From an uncultured Eubacteriales bacterium (GTDB lineage: Bacteria > Bacillota > Clostridia > Oscillospirales > Oscillospiraceae), in assembly GCA_900550585.1 (NCBI GenBank), contig URST01000001.1:32040-96039 (forward strand): a stretch of 64,000 nt of DNA, written 5' to 3'. A program made the translations under genes and the position numbers. The first letter of the stretch is position 1, and each line of letters opens with the position of its first letter. Shown piece after piece: positions 25,808 to 32,718 of the stretch. The notes beneath the pieces were generated by a model. It was not told where the DNA came from and made no database searches. It worked only from the letters and a program-made list of their open reading frames with translations.

Positions 25808-28800
25808 ATGAAAGCAAAATTGAAACCGCATAAGCTGCTGAGCCTGCTCCTCGCCCTTGTGATGGTGGTGGGAATGCTGCCCATGAGCCAGGTGGCGTAT
25901 GCGGCGAGTGCTGTATCTAATCTAACTTGGGATGGGAATACAGCAAAATGGGATTCAGATGGAAGTGCCTCACAGTATAGGGTAACATTAAGTACATACC
26001 CAGGTGATACTGTCATAGCAAATAAAGTCGTTGATGTCACTTCTATTGACTATTCATCCTATCTTCTTCCAGGTAACACCTATTACTTTCGTGTTGCGCC
26101 TATCGTAGGCTCTGAACAGCAAAGTTTTGTGAATGGGCCTACTAAAACAATCGATGGTTCAAGAGGAACTATATCTCCTATTACCATTGACTCAGTTAAA
26201 AAAACTGCAACATGGACATCTGTTACTGGTGCAGATGGTTACGATGTATGGGTGTTAAGGAACGGTGCACAAATTGGTTTCGTCAGACAGACAACAGATA
26301 CTTCGTTTGACTTTAGCAGTGATTATAAGGATACAGGTAACGGCGAATACTCTATTTATGTGAGAGCATATAAAATGAGTAGAGGCAATTACTTGGCAGA
26401 AGGAGAAAGCAGCAAGGTTACATTAAACGAATTGCCTGATACAGTTACAATTCATTTCGATTCAAATGGCGGAACTGACACCATGGATGATGTAACAGTT
26501 GCATACGCAGCAAACTATACATTACCAGAATGCAGTTTTACTCCTCCTGCCAACATGGAGTTTTCTATTTGGGAGACACCTGGCGGTCAAATAACTGCAG
26601 GCAGTTCTACTAAATTCTTCGAAAATACAACTGTCAAAGCATTGTGGAAAGCAAAGACTTATACTGTGACCTTTGATCCCGGCGAAGGTAGCGGAACATC
26701 ATTTATAAGAAAAGTCAACGCGGGCGAAAAACTGTCGTTGCCCTCTTGCTCTTTTACCGCTCCTGAAAACAAGGTTTTTGACAAATGGGATATGGGCGAA
26801 CCGAACGATAAGATAGATGTTTCCGGCGACATGACCGTTACTGCGCTTTGGAAAGATGCTGAAACCTATACCGTAACCGTCAACAACGATGGCAACGGCA
26901 CAGCCTTTGCTTCTCCGACCTCCGGGCCGGACGGGACGGTTGTAACGCTTACAGCAACGCCTAAACCGGGCTATAAGTTCAAAGAATGGACACGTCAAGC
27001 GGGAATGTTGTCGGGAGGAACGAGCATTCCGAATGCCACATCTGCTACAACGACATTTACGATTTCCGGGTATAACGTGGTGGTAACAGCGACCTTTGAG
27101 GAAGATGGTGCAACCACCCATACGGTAACCTTTGATCCGGGCGAAGGTAGCGGAACGCCGTTTACGGAAAGCGTCAATGCGGGCGAAAAACTTACGCTGC
27201 CCTCTTGCTCCTTTACCCCTCCGGAAAACAAGGTTTTTGACAAGTGGGATAAGGGCGAGCCAAACGAACAGATAGACGTTTCCGGCGACATGACGGTTAC
27301 GGCTCTCTGGAAGGATGCCAGCGGATACACCGTGACTGTAAACAACGACGGAAACGGCACAGCCTTTGCTTCTCCGACCTCCGGGCCGGACGGGACGGTT
27401 GTAACGCTTACAGCAACGCCTAAACCGGGCTATAAGTTCAAAGAATGGACACGTCAAGCGGGAATGTTGTCGGGAGGAACGAGCATTCCGAATGCCACAT
27501 CTGCTACAACGACATTTACGATTTCCGGGTATAACGTGGTGGTAACAGCGACCTTTGAGGAAGATGGTGCAACCACCCATACGGTAACCTTTGATCCGGG
27601 CGAAGGTAGCGGAACGCCGTTTACGGAAAGCGTCAATGCGGGCGAAAAACTTACGCTGCCCTCTTGCTCCTTTACCCCTCCGGAAAACAAGGTTTTTGAC
27701 AAGTGGGATAAGGGCGAGCCGAGCGAACAAATAGACGTTTCCGGCAACATGACGGTTACGGCTCTCTGGAAAGATGCCACAAGTTATAGCGTGACTGTCA
27801 ACAACGACGGGAACGGAACAGCCTCCGCATCTCCGACTTCCGGCCCGAGCGGAACGGTTGTAACGCTTACAGCAACGCCTAAACCGGGCTATAAGTTCAA
27901 GGAGTGGCATCGTAATGAAGGAATGTTTGCAGACGGGGCATTAGAAGTTCCGAATGCTACATCTGCTACAACAACATTTACAATTGCCGGGTATAACGTG
28001 GTGGTAACAGCGATCTTTGAAGCAGAGGGTACGCATACCCACAGCTATGGCGGCGACTGGAAGTCCAATGCTGATAAGCACTGGCATGAATGCTCCTGCG
28101 GCGCAAAGGCTGAGGAAGCGGCTCATACCGCCAGCGAATGGATCACCGACACTCCGGCAACGGCTACCACTGACGGTACAAAGCATAAGGAATGCACCGT
28201 TTGCCACCTTGTACTGGAAACCGGTACGATTCCTGCAACCGGCGGCGGTGAGCATACCCACAGCTATGGCAGCGACTGGAAGTCCAATGCTGATAAGCAC
28301 TGGCATGAATGCTCCTGCGGCGCAAAGGCTGAGGAAGCGGCTCATACCGCCAGCGAATGGATCACCGACACTCCGGCAACGGCTACCACTGACGGTACAA
28401 AGCATAAGGAATGCACCGTTTGCCACCTTGTACTGGAAACCGGTACGATTCCTGCAACCGGCAGCGGCGAGCATACCCACAGCTACAGCTCTGATTGGAA
28501 ATCTGATTCTATCAACCACTGGCATGAATGCTCCTGCGGCGTCAAGGACGATGTTGCAGCACACAGCTTCAAGTGGGTGATAGATAAGGAAGCAACTGCA
28601 ACCAAAAAGGGTTCCAAGCATGAGGAATGCAAATTCTGTGGCTATCAGCGTCCTGCTGTTGAGATCCCGGCTACCGGTTCCACAACCAAGCCGACCGATC
28701 CGACGGAAAGCAATCCGAACACCGGCGCTCTGGATGATGTACCTCAGACTGGCGACAACAGCAACATGATCCTCTGGATCGTCCTGCTGCTTGCTTCTGG

Positions 28801-28855
28801 CCTTGGTGTAACTGGCACCGTAGTGTACAGCAAAAGAAAAAAATACGCAAAATAA
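25808..28855 (+). CDS. Sortase-anchored surface protein with InlB-type B repeats
   Basis: This 1,015-residue exported adhesin-like protein has a signal peptide at residues 1-36 (LLSLLLALVMVVGMLP, AYA). A fibronectin-III-like region spans about 37-215. Listeria-Bacteroides/InlB B-type repeats with consensus VTFDPGEGSGT..WKDA follow, alternating with TVTVNNDGNGT modules. Three His/Cys-rich repeats of about 73 residues (HTHSY..HWHECSCG) come next, then VPQTGD, a membrane helix and a KRKK tail. It should be anchored by the class B sortase 0.55 kb downstream. ATG 25,808 follows AAGGAGG. The region around 25,910-26,660 is AT-richer than the rest. Confidence 0.9.
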   Translation: MKAKLKPHKLLSLLLALVMVVGMLPMSQVAYAASAVSNLTWDGNTAKWDSDGSASQYRVTLSTYPGDTVIANKVVDVTSIDYSSYLLPGNTYYFRVAPIVGSEQQSFVNGPTKTIDGSRGTISPITIDSVKKTATWTSVTGADGYDVWVLRNGAQIGFVRQTTDTSFDFSSDYKDTGNGEYSIYVRAYKMSRGNYLAEGESSKVTLNELPDTVTIHFDSNGGTDTMDDVTVAYAANYTLPECSFTPPANMEFSIWETPGGQITAGSSTKFFENTTVKALWKAKTYTVTFDPGEGSGTSFIRKVNAGEKLSLPSCSFTAPENKVFDKWDMGEPNDKIDVSGDMTVTALWKDAETYTVTVNNDGNGTAFASPTSGPDGTVVTLTATPKPGYKFKEWTRQAGMLSGGTSIPNATSATTTFTISGYNVVVTATFEEDGATTHTVTFDPGEGSGTPFTESVNAGEKLTLPSCSFTPPENKVFDKWDKGEPNEQIDVSGDMTVTALWKDASGYTVTVNNDGNGTAFASPTSGPDGTVVTLTATPKPGYKFKEWTRQAGMLSGGTSIPNATSATTTFTISGYNVVVTATFEEDGATTHTVTFDPGEGSGTPFTESVNAGEKLTLPSCSFTPPENKVFDKWDKGEPSEQIDVSGNMTVTALWKDATSYSVTVNNDGNGTASASPTSGPSGTVVTLTATPKPGYKFKEWHRNEGMFADGALEVPNATSATTTFTIAGYNVVVTAIFEAEGTHTHSYGGDWKSNADKHWHECSCGAKAEEAAHTASEWITDTPATATTDGTKHKECTVCHLVLETGTIPATGGGEHTHSYGSDWKSNADKHWHECSCGAKAEEAAHTASEWITDTPATATTDGTKHKECTVCHLVLETGTIPATGSGEHTHSYSSDWKSDSINHWHECSCGVKDDVAAHSFKWVIDKEATATKKGSKHEECKFCGYQRPAVEIPATGSTTKPTDPTESNPNTGALDDVPQTGDNSNMILWIVLLLASGLGVTGTVVYSKRKKYAK
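26894..27720 (+). repeat. 459-base in-frame tandem repeat in the adhesin gene
   Basis: Positions 26,894-27,261 and 27,353-27,720 appear identical by eye over 368 bases (period 459 bases, 153 codons). The third copy after 27,720 is diverged. Identity at silent sites points to recent duplication or gene conversion. Confidence 0.85.
28033..28640 (+). repeat. 219-base in-frame repeat encoding His/Cys-rich modules
   Basis: Units begin at 28,033, 28,252 and 28,471 (period 219 bases, 73 codons). The first two are nearly identical; the third is diverged but keeps HWHECSCG and CxxC-like spacing. The paired His and Cys residues could bind metal, which is speculation. Confidence 0.85.
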
Positions 28856-28937
28856 CCCAATAAGATAATCTTATAAGGATGGGCGGTGACGGGCATAGTC
28901 CCGCTGCCGCCCTTTCCCTTGGATTGGAGAAACCACG

Positions 28938-29390
28938 ATGAACAACGAACAAGCCCGACCAACATCCCAGCAGACGCCGAGTGCAGCCTCCGGTAAAGAG
29001 GATTACAGGAGATATATCGCAAGGAAAAGGCGGCAGAGAAGAAAGCAACGCAGGTTGATTCTTTGCGCTGCTGCGCTGCTTGTATTGGTCCTGCTTATTG
29101 TATTGCTTGTTAAAGGATGCTCCGGCAGCGACCCGTTAACCGGCACATGGGACTATGACAGCAACACGACCTATCAGTTTGACGGCAAAGGAAGCGGTGA
29201 AATGCTCCTTACCTCCGCAACTTATGATTTTTCCTATCAGGTGAAGGGCGATCAGCTCTTTATCGACTTTTCAAATGAAGCAGCACGGGATTGCACCTAT
29301 ACATTTTCTGTAAATGACAACACGCTCACCCTGACAGGCGGAGAAGGAACCATCGGTGGAACCTATGAGCTGCACAGACAGGAGGAATAG
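28938..29390 (+). CDS. Small membrane-anchored protein with lipocalin-like beta domain
   Basis: This 150-residue protein has a basic cytosolic N-terminus (RRYIARKRRQRRKQRR), one membrane helix at about residues 41-60, and an outer domain of about 90 residues rich in beta strands. Strand motifs such as LTGTWDYDSNTTYQFDGKGS resemble small lipocalin-like/DUF5640 domains. It lies between the adhesin and the sortase genes in the same direction and may assist surface assembly. I am not certain of the family. Confidence 0.65.
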   Translation: MNNEQARPTSQQTPSAASGKEDYRRYIARKRRQRRKQRRLILCAAALLVLVLLIVLLVKGCSGSDPLTGTWDYDSNTTYQFDGKGSGEMLLTSATYDFSYQVKGDQLFIDFSNEAARDCTYTFSVNDNTLTLTGGEGTIGGTYELHRQEE

Positions 29391-29405
29391 CCGGGTGAAC
29401 CGTCA

Positions 29406-30248
29406 ATGAAATGGATCAGCACCAAAGGAAAGTATCAAAGGGAACATAGGCCGCTCCGCAACTGGATCCCCATTCTCATTTTGCTGGCAGCGTCCTCCGT
29501 AGTGGCCGTTATCGCGGTTCGGGGTATTCTGAGAGATCAGAACAGACAGGAGGAATATGATCTTATATCAGAAAGTGTTCATGCAGAGGAAAGCAGCACT
29601 GCGGATTATATTCCAGCTATTCCTGTTATCCCTGCCGACACCACACGCGAGCCTGCGGAAATAGAAACAGAGCCTGAAATCCTGACGCAGTACGCTTCTG
29701 TGTATGAGCAGAACCCTGACCTGTTCGGCTGGATCTGTATTGAGAACACCGTTTTGGACTACCCGGTGATGCATACCCCGGACGATCCGGAAAAATACCT
29801 GCGCCTGTCCTTTGAGGGCGAAACCAGCACTGCCGGTACGCCTTTTTTGGACGCAAAATGTGGAATTGACAGTGATAACTATATCATCTACGGGCACAAC
29901 ATGAAAAACGGCACTATGTTCCGTGAAATCCTGCAATATGCAAACAAAAGCTATTGGCAGGAGCATCCCATGATCAGATTTGATACGCTCTATGAGCAGG
30001 GCGAATATGAAGTTCTGGCAGCTTTTTACGACCGGGTATATTACGCAGACGAGAACTGTTTTAAGTTTTACCGTTTTATCAAGGCTGCCGACAAAGCAGA
30101 CTATGACAATGCCATTCAGAATTATAAAGAAAAAAGTTTGTACGATACAGGGGTGACTGCCGAGTACGGCGATAAGCTCATTACCCTTGTTACCTGTTCC
30201 TATCACGAAGAACACGGACGATTCGTAGTGGTTGCCCGCCAAAGGTAA
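29406..30248 (+). CDS. srtB: Class B sortase
   Basis: This 280-residue transpeptidase has an N-terminal membrane anchor (about residues 21-42), catalytic His164 (YGHNMKNG), Cys264 in TLVTC and Arg272. The YIIYGHNM and TLVTCSY motifs plus the helical insert between them are class B features. It would join the VPQTGD protein encoded upstream to peptidoglycan. Class B sortases on clostridial ICEs commonly sit beside their own substrate, as here. Confidence 0.9.
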   Translation: MKWISTKGKYQREHRPLRNWIPILILLAASSVVAVIAVRGILRDQNRQEEYDLISESVHAEESSTADYIPAIPVIPADTTREPAEIETEPEILTQYASVYEQNPDLFGWICIENTVLDYPVMHTPDDPEKYLRLSFEGETSTAGTPFLDAKCGIDSDNYIIYGHNMKNGTMFREILQYANKSYWQEHPMIRFDTLYEQGEYEVLAAFYDRVYYADENCFKFYRFIKAADKADYDNAIQNYKEKSLYDTGVTAEYGDKLITLVTCSYHEEHGRFVVVARQR

Positions 30249-30263
30249 AAGCACATTCTTTGC

Positions 30264-30310
30264 AAGTAAAAGGCGGCTGCCGGATTATTCCGAACAGTCG
30301 CCTTTTACTT
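30264..30310. terminator. Bidirectional terminator between sortase and XRE genes
   Basis: AAGTAAAAGGCG pairs with CGCCTTTTACTT around a loop of about 20 bases. A/T runs on both sides allow it to work for the + strand sortase transcript and the - strand regulator, whose last codons it overlaps. Confidence 0.85.
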
Positions 30311-30634
30311 GTCGGTCTTAAATGCATCTGCCTGCTGGCAGAGGGAAATGTACTTCTGTATTTCCGCTTCACTCTTTCCTGCAAAGAAATCTGTAACGGT
30401 TTTTGATACCGTAGTAGTTACCGTATCGGGAAATACGATGGCATCCAGACTGATATTCATTTCTTTTGCCAATAATGCAACCGTTTCAAATCGTGGGTTG
30501 CTGCGCCCGAGTTCAATCTCAATGATGGTGCGGACGCTCATGTGCAGATTATCTGCCAGTGCCCTTTGGGTAAGATGCCGCTTTGCTCGGGCAGCACGGA
30601 GGGCAGCAGCAAAAGAATCAACTGGATTCTTCAT
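30305..30634 (-). CDS. XRE-family HTH transcription regulator
   Basis: This 109-residue protein has an N-terminal Cro/CI-type HTH (residues 8-65: LTQRALADNLHMSVRTIIEI, then NPRFETVALLAKEM) and a helical tail. GAGGTGA precedes the ATG. Transcribed against the sigma-factor/recombinase region, it is a candidate repressor controlling the ICE. Repeated CTCATATA words at about 30,648 and 30,674, just upstream of its start, may be binding sites. Confidence 0.88.
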   Translation of the reverse strand: MKNPVDSFAAALRAARAKRHLTQRALADNLHMSVRTIIEIELGRSNPRFETVALLAKEMNISLDAIVFPDTVTTTVSKTVTDFFAGKSEAEIQKYISLCQQADAFKTDK

Positions 30635-30739
30635 TTTAACTCACCTCATATATAGTTTAGTGTGCGCTAATGCTCATATAAATAACCATCTAAATCATAT
30701 CGAGTGAGTTATAAATCATATTTTGGAGGTTAGAAGAAG

Positions 30740-30778
30740 ATGGATATAAGTATTCGCCAGTACAGGAGGCATCTATAA
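30740..30778 (+). CDS. Possible 12-residue leader peptide
   Basis: TTGGAGG at 10-15 bases upstream precedes ATG and twelve codons (MDISIRQYRRHL) ending in TAA. Seven bases after the stop CGGTAA-ACCG-TTACCG can form a hairpin, with a T run ten bases further. This could be an attenuator leader or a decayed gene start. There is no evidence beyond this layout. Confidence 0.3.
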   Translation: MDISIRQYRRHL

Positions 30779-30965
30779 CACGGTAAACCGTTACCGCGCA
30801 AAATGCTTTTTTTCAAAAAGATCGTTTCTACAAACAGACAAGGAGCTGAGTTGCACTTTTGGAGATGAGTTACAGCTCATATATTATGTTCTAAAACTCA
30901 TAAGTAAAAATGCGGAAGCTCCGCCAAACGGAATCCGCTTTTCTACACGCACCAAAACAAAGCTG

Positions 30966-31008
30966 AAAGGCACCCAAACGGATTTTTATATCCGTGAGGG
31001 TGCCTTTT
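30966..31008 (+). terminator. Rho-independent terminator-like hairpin upstream of the sigma-factor gene
   Basis: AAAGGCACCC pairs with GGGTGCCTTT. An inner GGAT/ATCC pair extends it and a short T run follows. No conventional gene ends here, so it may terminate or attenuate a transcript from the control region. Confidence 0.75.
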
Positions 31009-31107
31009 GTCGTATTGCGTTTTTGCACTCTGTCGGCTGCCGCAGCCCACCCTTTCTCCCTGCTTCTTTTGATTTGATGGTCATATAGAGACAAGGAGGT
31101 GCGGCGT

Positions 31108-31189
31108 ATGGATTACTCGTAAAAATTTCTTCAAAAATCTTTCGCCCAATTTGGAAGTTAGGGTATCGGCTACCGTAGTAGTGGCGAAA
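31108..31189 (+). promoter_or_regulatory. Four-codon leader ORF and hairpin before the sigma-factor gene
   Basis: A near-perfect AAGGAGGT (31,093-31,100) is followed at 7 bases by ATG GAT TAC TCG TAA, a four-codon ORF. Downstream, TTTCGCC (31,140-31,146) pairs with GGCGAAA (31,183-31,189), enclosing GGTA-TCGGC-TACC. A strong ribosome site on a four-codon ORF is unlikely to be chance and suggests leader-controlled expression of the sigma-factor operon. Confidence 0.5.
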
Positions 31190-31239
31190 GGGGAGGACAA
31201 GTATCACCCGCCTTTGCGGACGCGAAGGGAGGTGAGAAA

Positions 31240-31668
31240 ATGAAACCTCATTCGCACGAAGAACATATCCAGCACACCTTTGATGCGTTCTGCAAAAAGG
31301 TACTGCGGAATGAAGCGCGGGATTACCTCGACGAGCTGGCACGGAAGCGAAATCGTGAGATCAGCTTTTCTGATTTGCCGGTTGAAGTCATGGAACAGCT
31401 TTCGACCTGTGACATCTATTTTGTCGAGAAACAATCCTTTGGCGTTCTTGATTACAGGGTGCATATCGATAATGACGAGCTGGCAGGAGCCATAGCAGCC
31501 CTGCCAGCCCAGAAGCGCGATATTATCCTGCTGTCCTATTTCCTTGATATGCCGGACAGCGAGATCGCCAAGGCACTGAACATGGTGCGCAGCTCCGTTG
31601 CTTACCGAAGATCCGCCACCTTAAAATTGCTGAGAGAACTGATGGGAGGAAAAGCAGATGAACAATAA
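31240..31668 (+). CDS. Sigma-70 family RNA polymerase sigma factor (ICE-type)
   Basis: This 142-residue protein ends in a sigma region-4 HTH (about residues 88-135: LPAQKRDIILLSYFLDMPDSE, then VRSSVAYRRSATLKLLREL). The N-terminal half is divergent. Such short sigma-like proteins precede HTH_16 proteins in Tn916/Tn1549-type elements and control transfer or recombination genes. GGGAGGTGAG precedes the ATG. It overlaps the next gene by 11 bases. Confidence 0.85.
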   Translation: MKPHSHEEHIQHTFDAFCKKVLRNEARDYLDELARKRNREISFSDLPVEVMEQLSTCDIYFVEKQSFGVLDYRVHIDNDELAGAIAALPAQKRDIILLSYFLDMPDSEIAKALNMVRSSVAYRRSATLKLLRELMGGKADEQ

Positions 31669-31897
31669 CCTGAACAACGCACGTCTGCTGCCCTTTACTG
31701 TCATTCAGAAAGCAGCAGGCGGCGACGTGGAAGCCATCAACACGGTTCTGAAACACTATGCGGGTTATATTGCCAAACTGTCACTGCGCGAGCTATACGA
31801 CGAATACGGCAATCCCCATCTCTGTGTGGACGAAGAACTGCGGCGGAGGCTGGAAACCAAGCTCATAACGAAGATCCTCACTTTTCGGGTAGATTGA
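31658..31897 (+). CDS. HTH_16 (conjugative-transposon helix-turn-helix) protein
   Basis: This 79-residue protein has the pattern LPFTVIQKAAGGDVEAINTVLKHYAGYI and then LRRRLETKLI, characteristic of the small HTH_16 proteins in conjugative transposons. It probably regulates the downstream recombinase region. It overlaps the sigma-factor gene, with GGGAGGA upstream of its ATG. Confidence 0.85.
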   Translation: MNNNLNNARLLPFTVIQKAAGGDVEAINTVLKHYAGYIAKLSLRELYDEYGNPHLCVDEELRRRLETKLITKILTFRVD

Positions 31898-31950
31898 CCC
31901 AACTGCCGGACAAGCACTTTCCCCTTTCTGCAAGTCCGACTGACTGTTCC

Positions 31951-32242
31951 TTGACAAATACGCGCGTAAGATAACGACGATTGCGTCATAAAGCACAAAG
32001 GATACATCCCTTTTGCGCCGAGCCGTGCGGTGGGTGCGCCATGACCCGTATCCGGGAGGATATGCCGAGCGACAAACACTTTCACCGTAATGCAGCGTGG
32101 CAGCTTGCGGGCGAGGATGCGCAAAAGGAATAATGGTACTCCCTTGCAGCCACAGTCCGAGCGTTAAAAGCGTCGCAGGCGATGGGCAGGGCTTCGGCAG
32201 ACCGTCGGAGGGGTGAAACTCCCGTGGAGCTGCGCCAGCAGC
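31951..32242 (+). ncRNA. Candidate structured RNA between the HTH_16 gene and tnpW
   Basis: About 400 bases (31,898-32,305) carry no convincing gene but have much pairing potential. CCTTTTGCGC (32,009-32,018) is an exact complement of GCGCAAAAGG (32,119-32,128), closing a 100-base domain. Inside is TATCC-GGGA-GGATA with a GNRA-type loop (32,049-32,062). Downstream are GGAG-(8)-CTCC (32,207-32,222) and GCTGC-GCCA-GCAGC (32,229-32,242). The boundaries are my estimate. It may be a long structured leader for tnpW rather than a separate RNA. Confidence 0.45.
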
Positions 32243-32305
32243 CGTCCTTTGAGCTTCTTTATTATGATTTACTTTTTCTATCCCATGAAAGGGGGATTTA
32301 TTTCT

Positions 32306-32479
32306 ATGAGCACAGCAATCAATCAGAAAACAAATGTCCCCGTTGTACGAGAGTACAAAATCGGGGACATGACATATATCGTGAAAGCCGTCGTTAAGGA
32401 CGGCGCAAAAGAGGACGCCGCGACAAAAATTCGCCGCATGATAAGAAATGATATGCAGCAGGCAAAGAGCCACAAATAA
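32306..32479 (+). CDS. tnpW: TnpW family transposon-encoded protein
   Basis: This 57-residue protein contains VREYKIGDMTYIVKAVVKDG and then AATKIRRMIRND. This is the TnpW pattern in clostridial elements, next to the TnpX-type recombinase. ATG 32,306 is 10 bases after GGGGGA; an in-frame ATG at 32,285 would have no ribosome site. Function is unknown. Confidence 0.8.
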   Translation: MSTAINQKTNVPVVREYKIGDMTYIVKAVVKDGAKEDAATKIRRMIRNDMQQAKSHK

Positions 32480-32503
32480 TTTACATCTTGCCTGCTGACG
32501 GCG

Positions 32504-32560
32504 AACAGGTTTGATGGTATAATATAAATAACCTGTTTGTCCGGCTGCCGGAACAGGAGG
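32504..32560 (+). promoter_or_regulatory. Recombinase promoter region with two inverted repeats
   Basis: TATAAT at 32,518-32,523 is a good -10 box; the -35 (TGACGG, 16 bases upstream) is weak. AACAGGTT (32,504-32,511) and AACCTGTT (32,530-32,537) form an exact inverted repeat around the -10. A second repeat, CCGG-CTG-CCGG with flanking GTTTG/GAACA, runs up to the ribosome site. This fits repression of the recombinase. Confidence 0.6.
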
Positions 32561-32565
32561 TAAAC

Positions 32566-32718
32566 ATGAAACAGCAGCCAGACAAGATGACCGCATACTA
32601 CTATCGTGCGGCGCATATCAATGCAGATTTGTACCTTGACAATCAAATGTACCGACTTCTCCACCATGCAATGACAAACGGTGTGTCCCTTGCTGCGAAA
32701 GGTGGTGACTGCAAATGA
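32566..32718 (+). CDS. 50-residue protein encoded directly before the recombinase
   Basis: A short gene begins with ATG after an ideal CAGGAGGTAAAC and encodes MKQQPDKMTAYYYRAAHINA and 30 more residues, ending DCK. Its TGA overlaps the recombinase ATG, so recombinase translation is probably coupled to it. I do not know its family. It may be a regulatory small protein or simply a translation coupler. Confidence 0.65.
   Translation: MKQQPDKMTAYYYRAAHINADLYLDNQMYRLLHHAMTNGVSLAAKGGDCK

Larger units (their letters stand above)
30635..31239. other. 605-base control region without a conventional gene
   Basis: The region between the divergent XRE and sigma-factor genes holds a 12-codon ORF with ribosome site (30,740-30,778), a small hairpin with a T run near 30,780-30,816, a terminator (30,966-31,008), and a 4-codon ORF with a strong ribosome site followed by hairpins (31,108-31,189). 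I see no longer coding frame. It looks like a regulatory leader for the recombination genes. Confidence 0.6.

Noticed and set aside
27941..28621. CRISPR-like array in the adhesin repeats
   Set aside because: The units are 219 and 459 bases long, in frame and coding, with no short repeat-spacer pattern.
31951..31980. TTGACA as a promoter for the candidate RNA
   Set aside because: No acceptable -10 box lies 15-19 bases downstream, so I do not call a promoter there.
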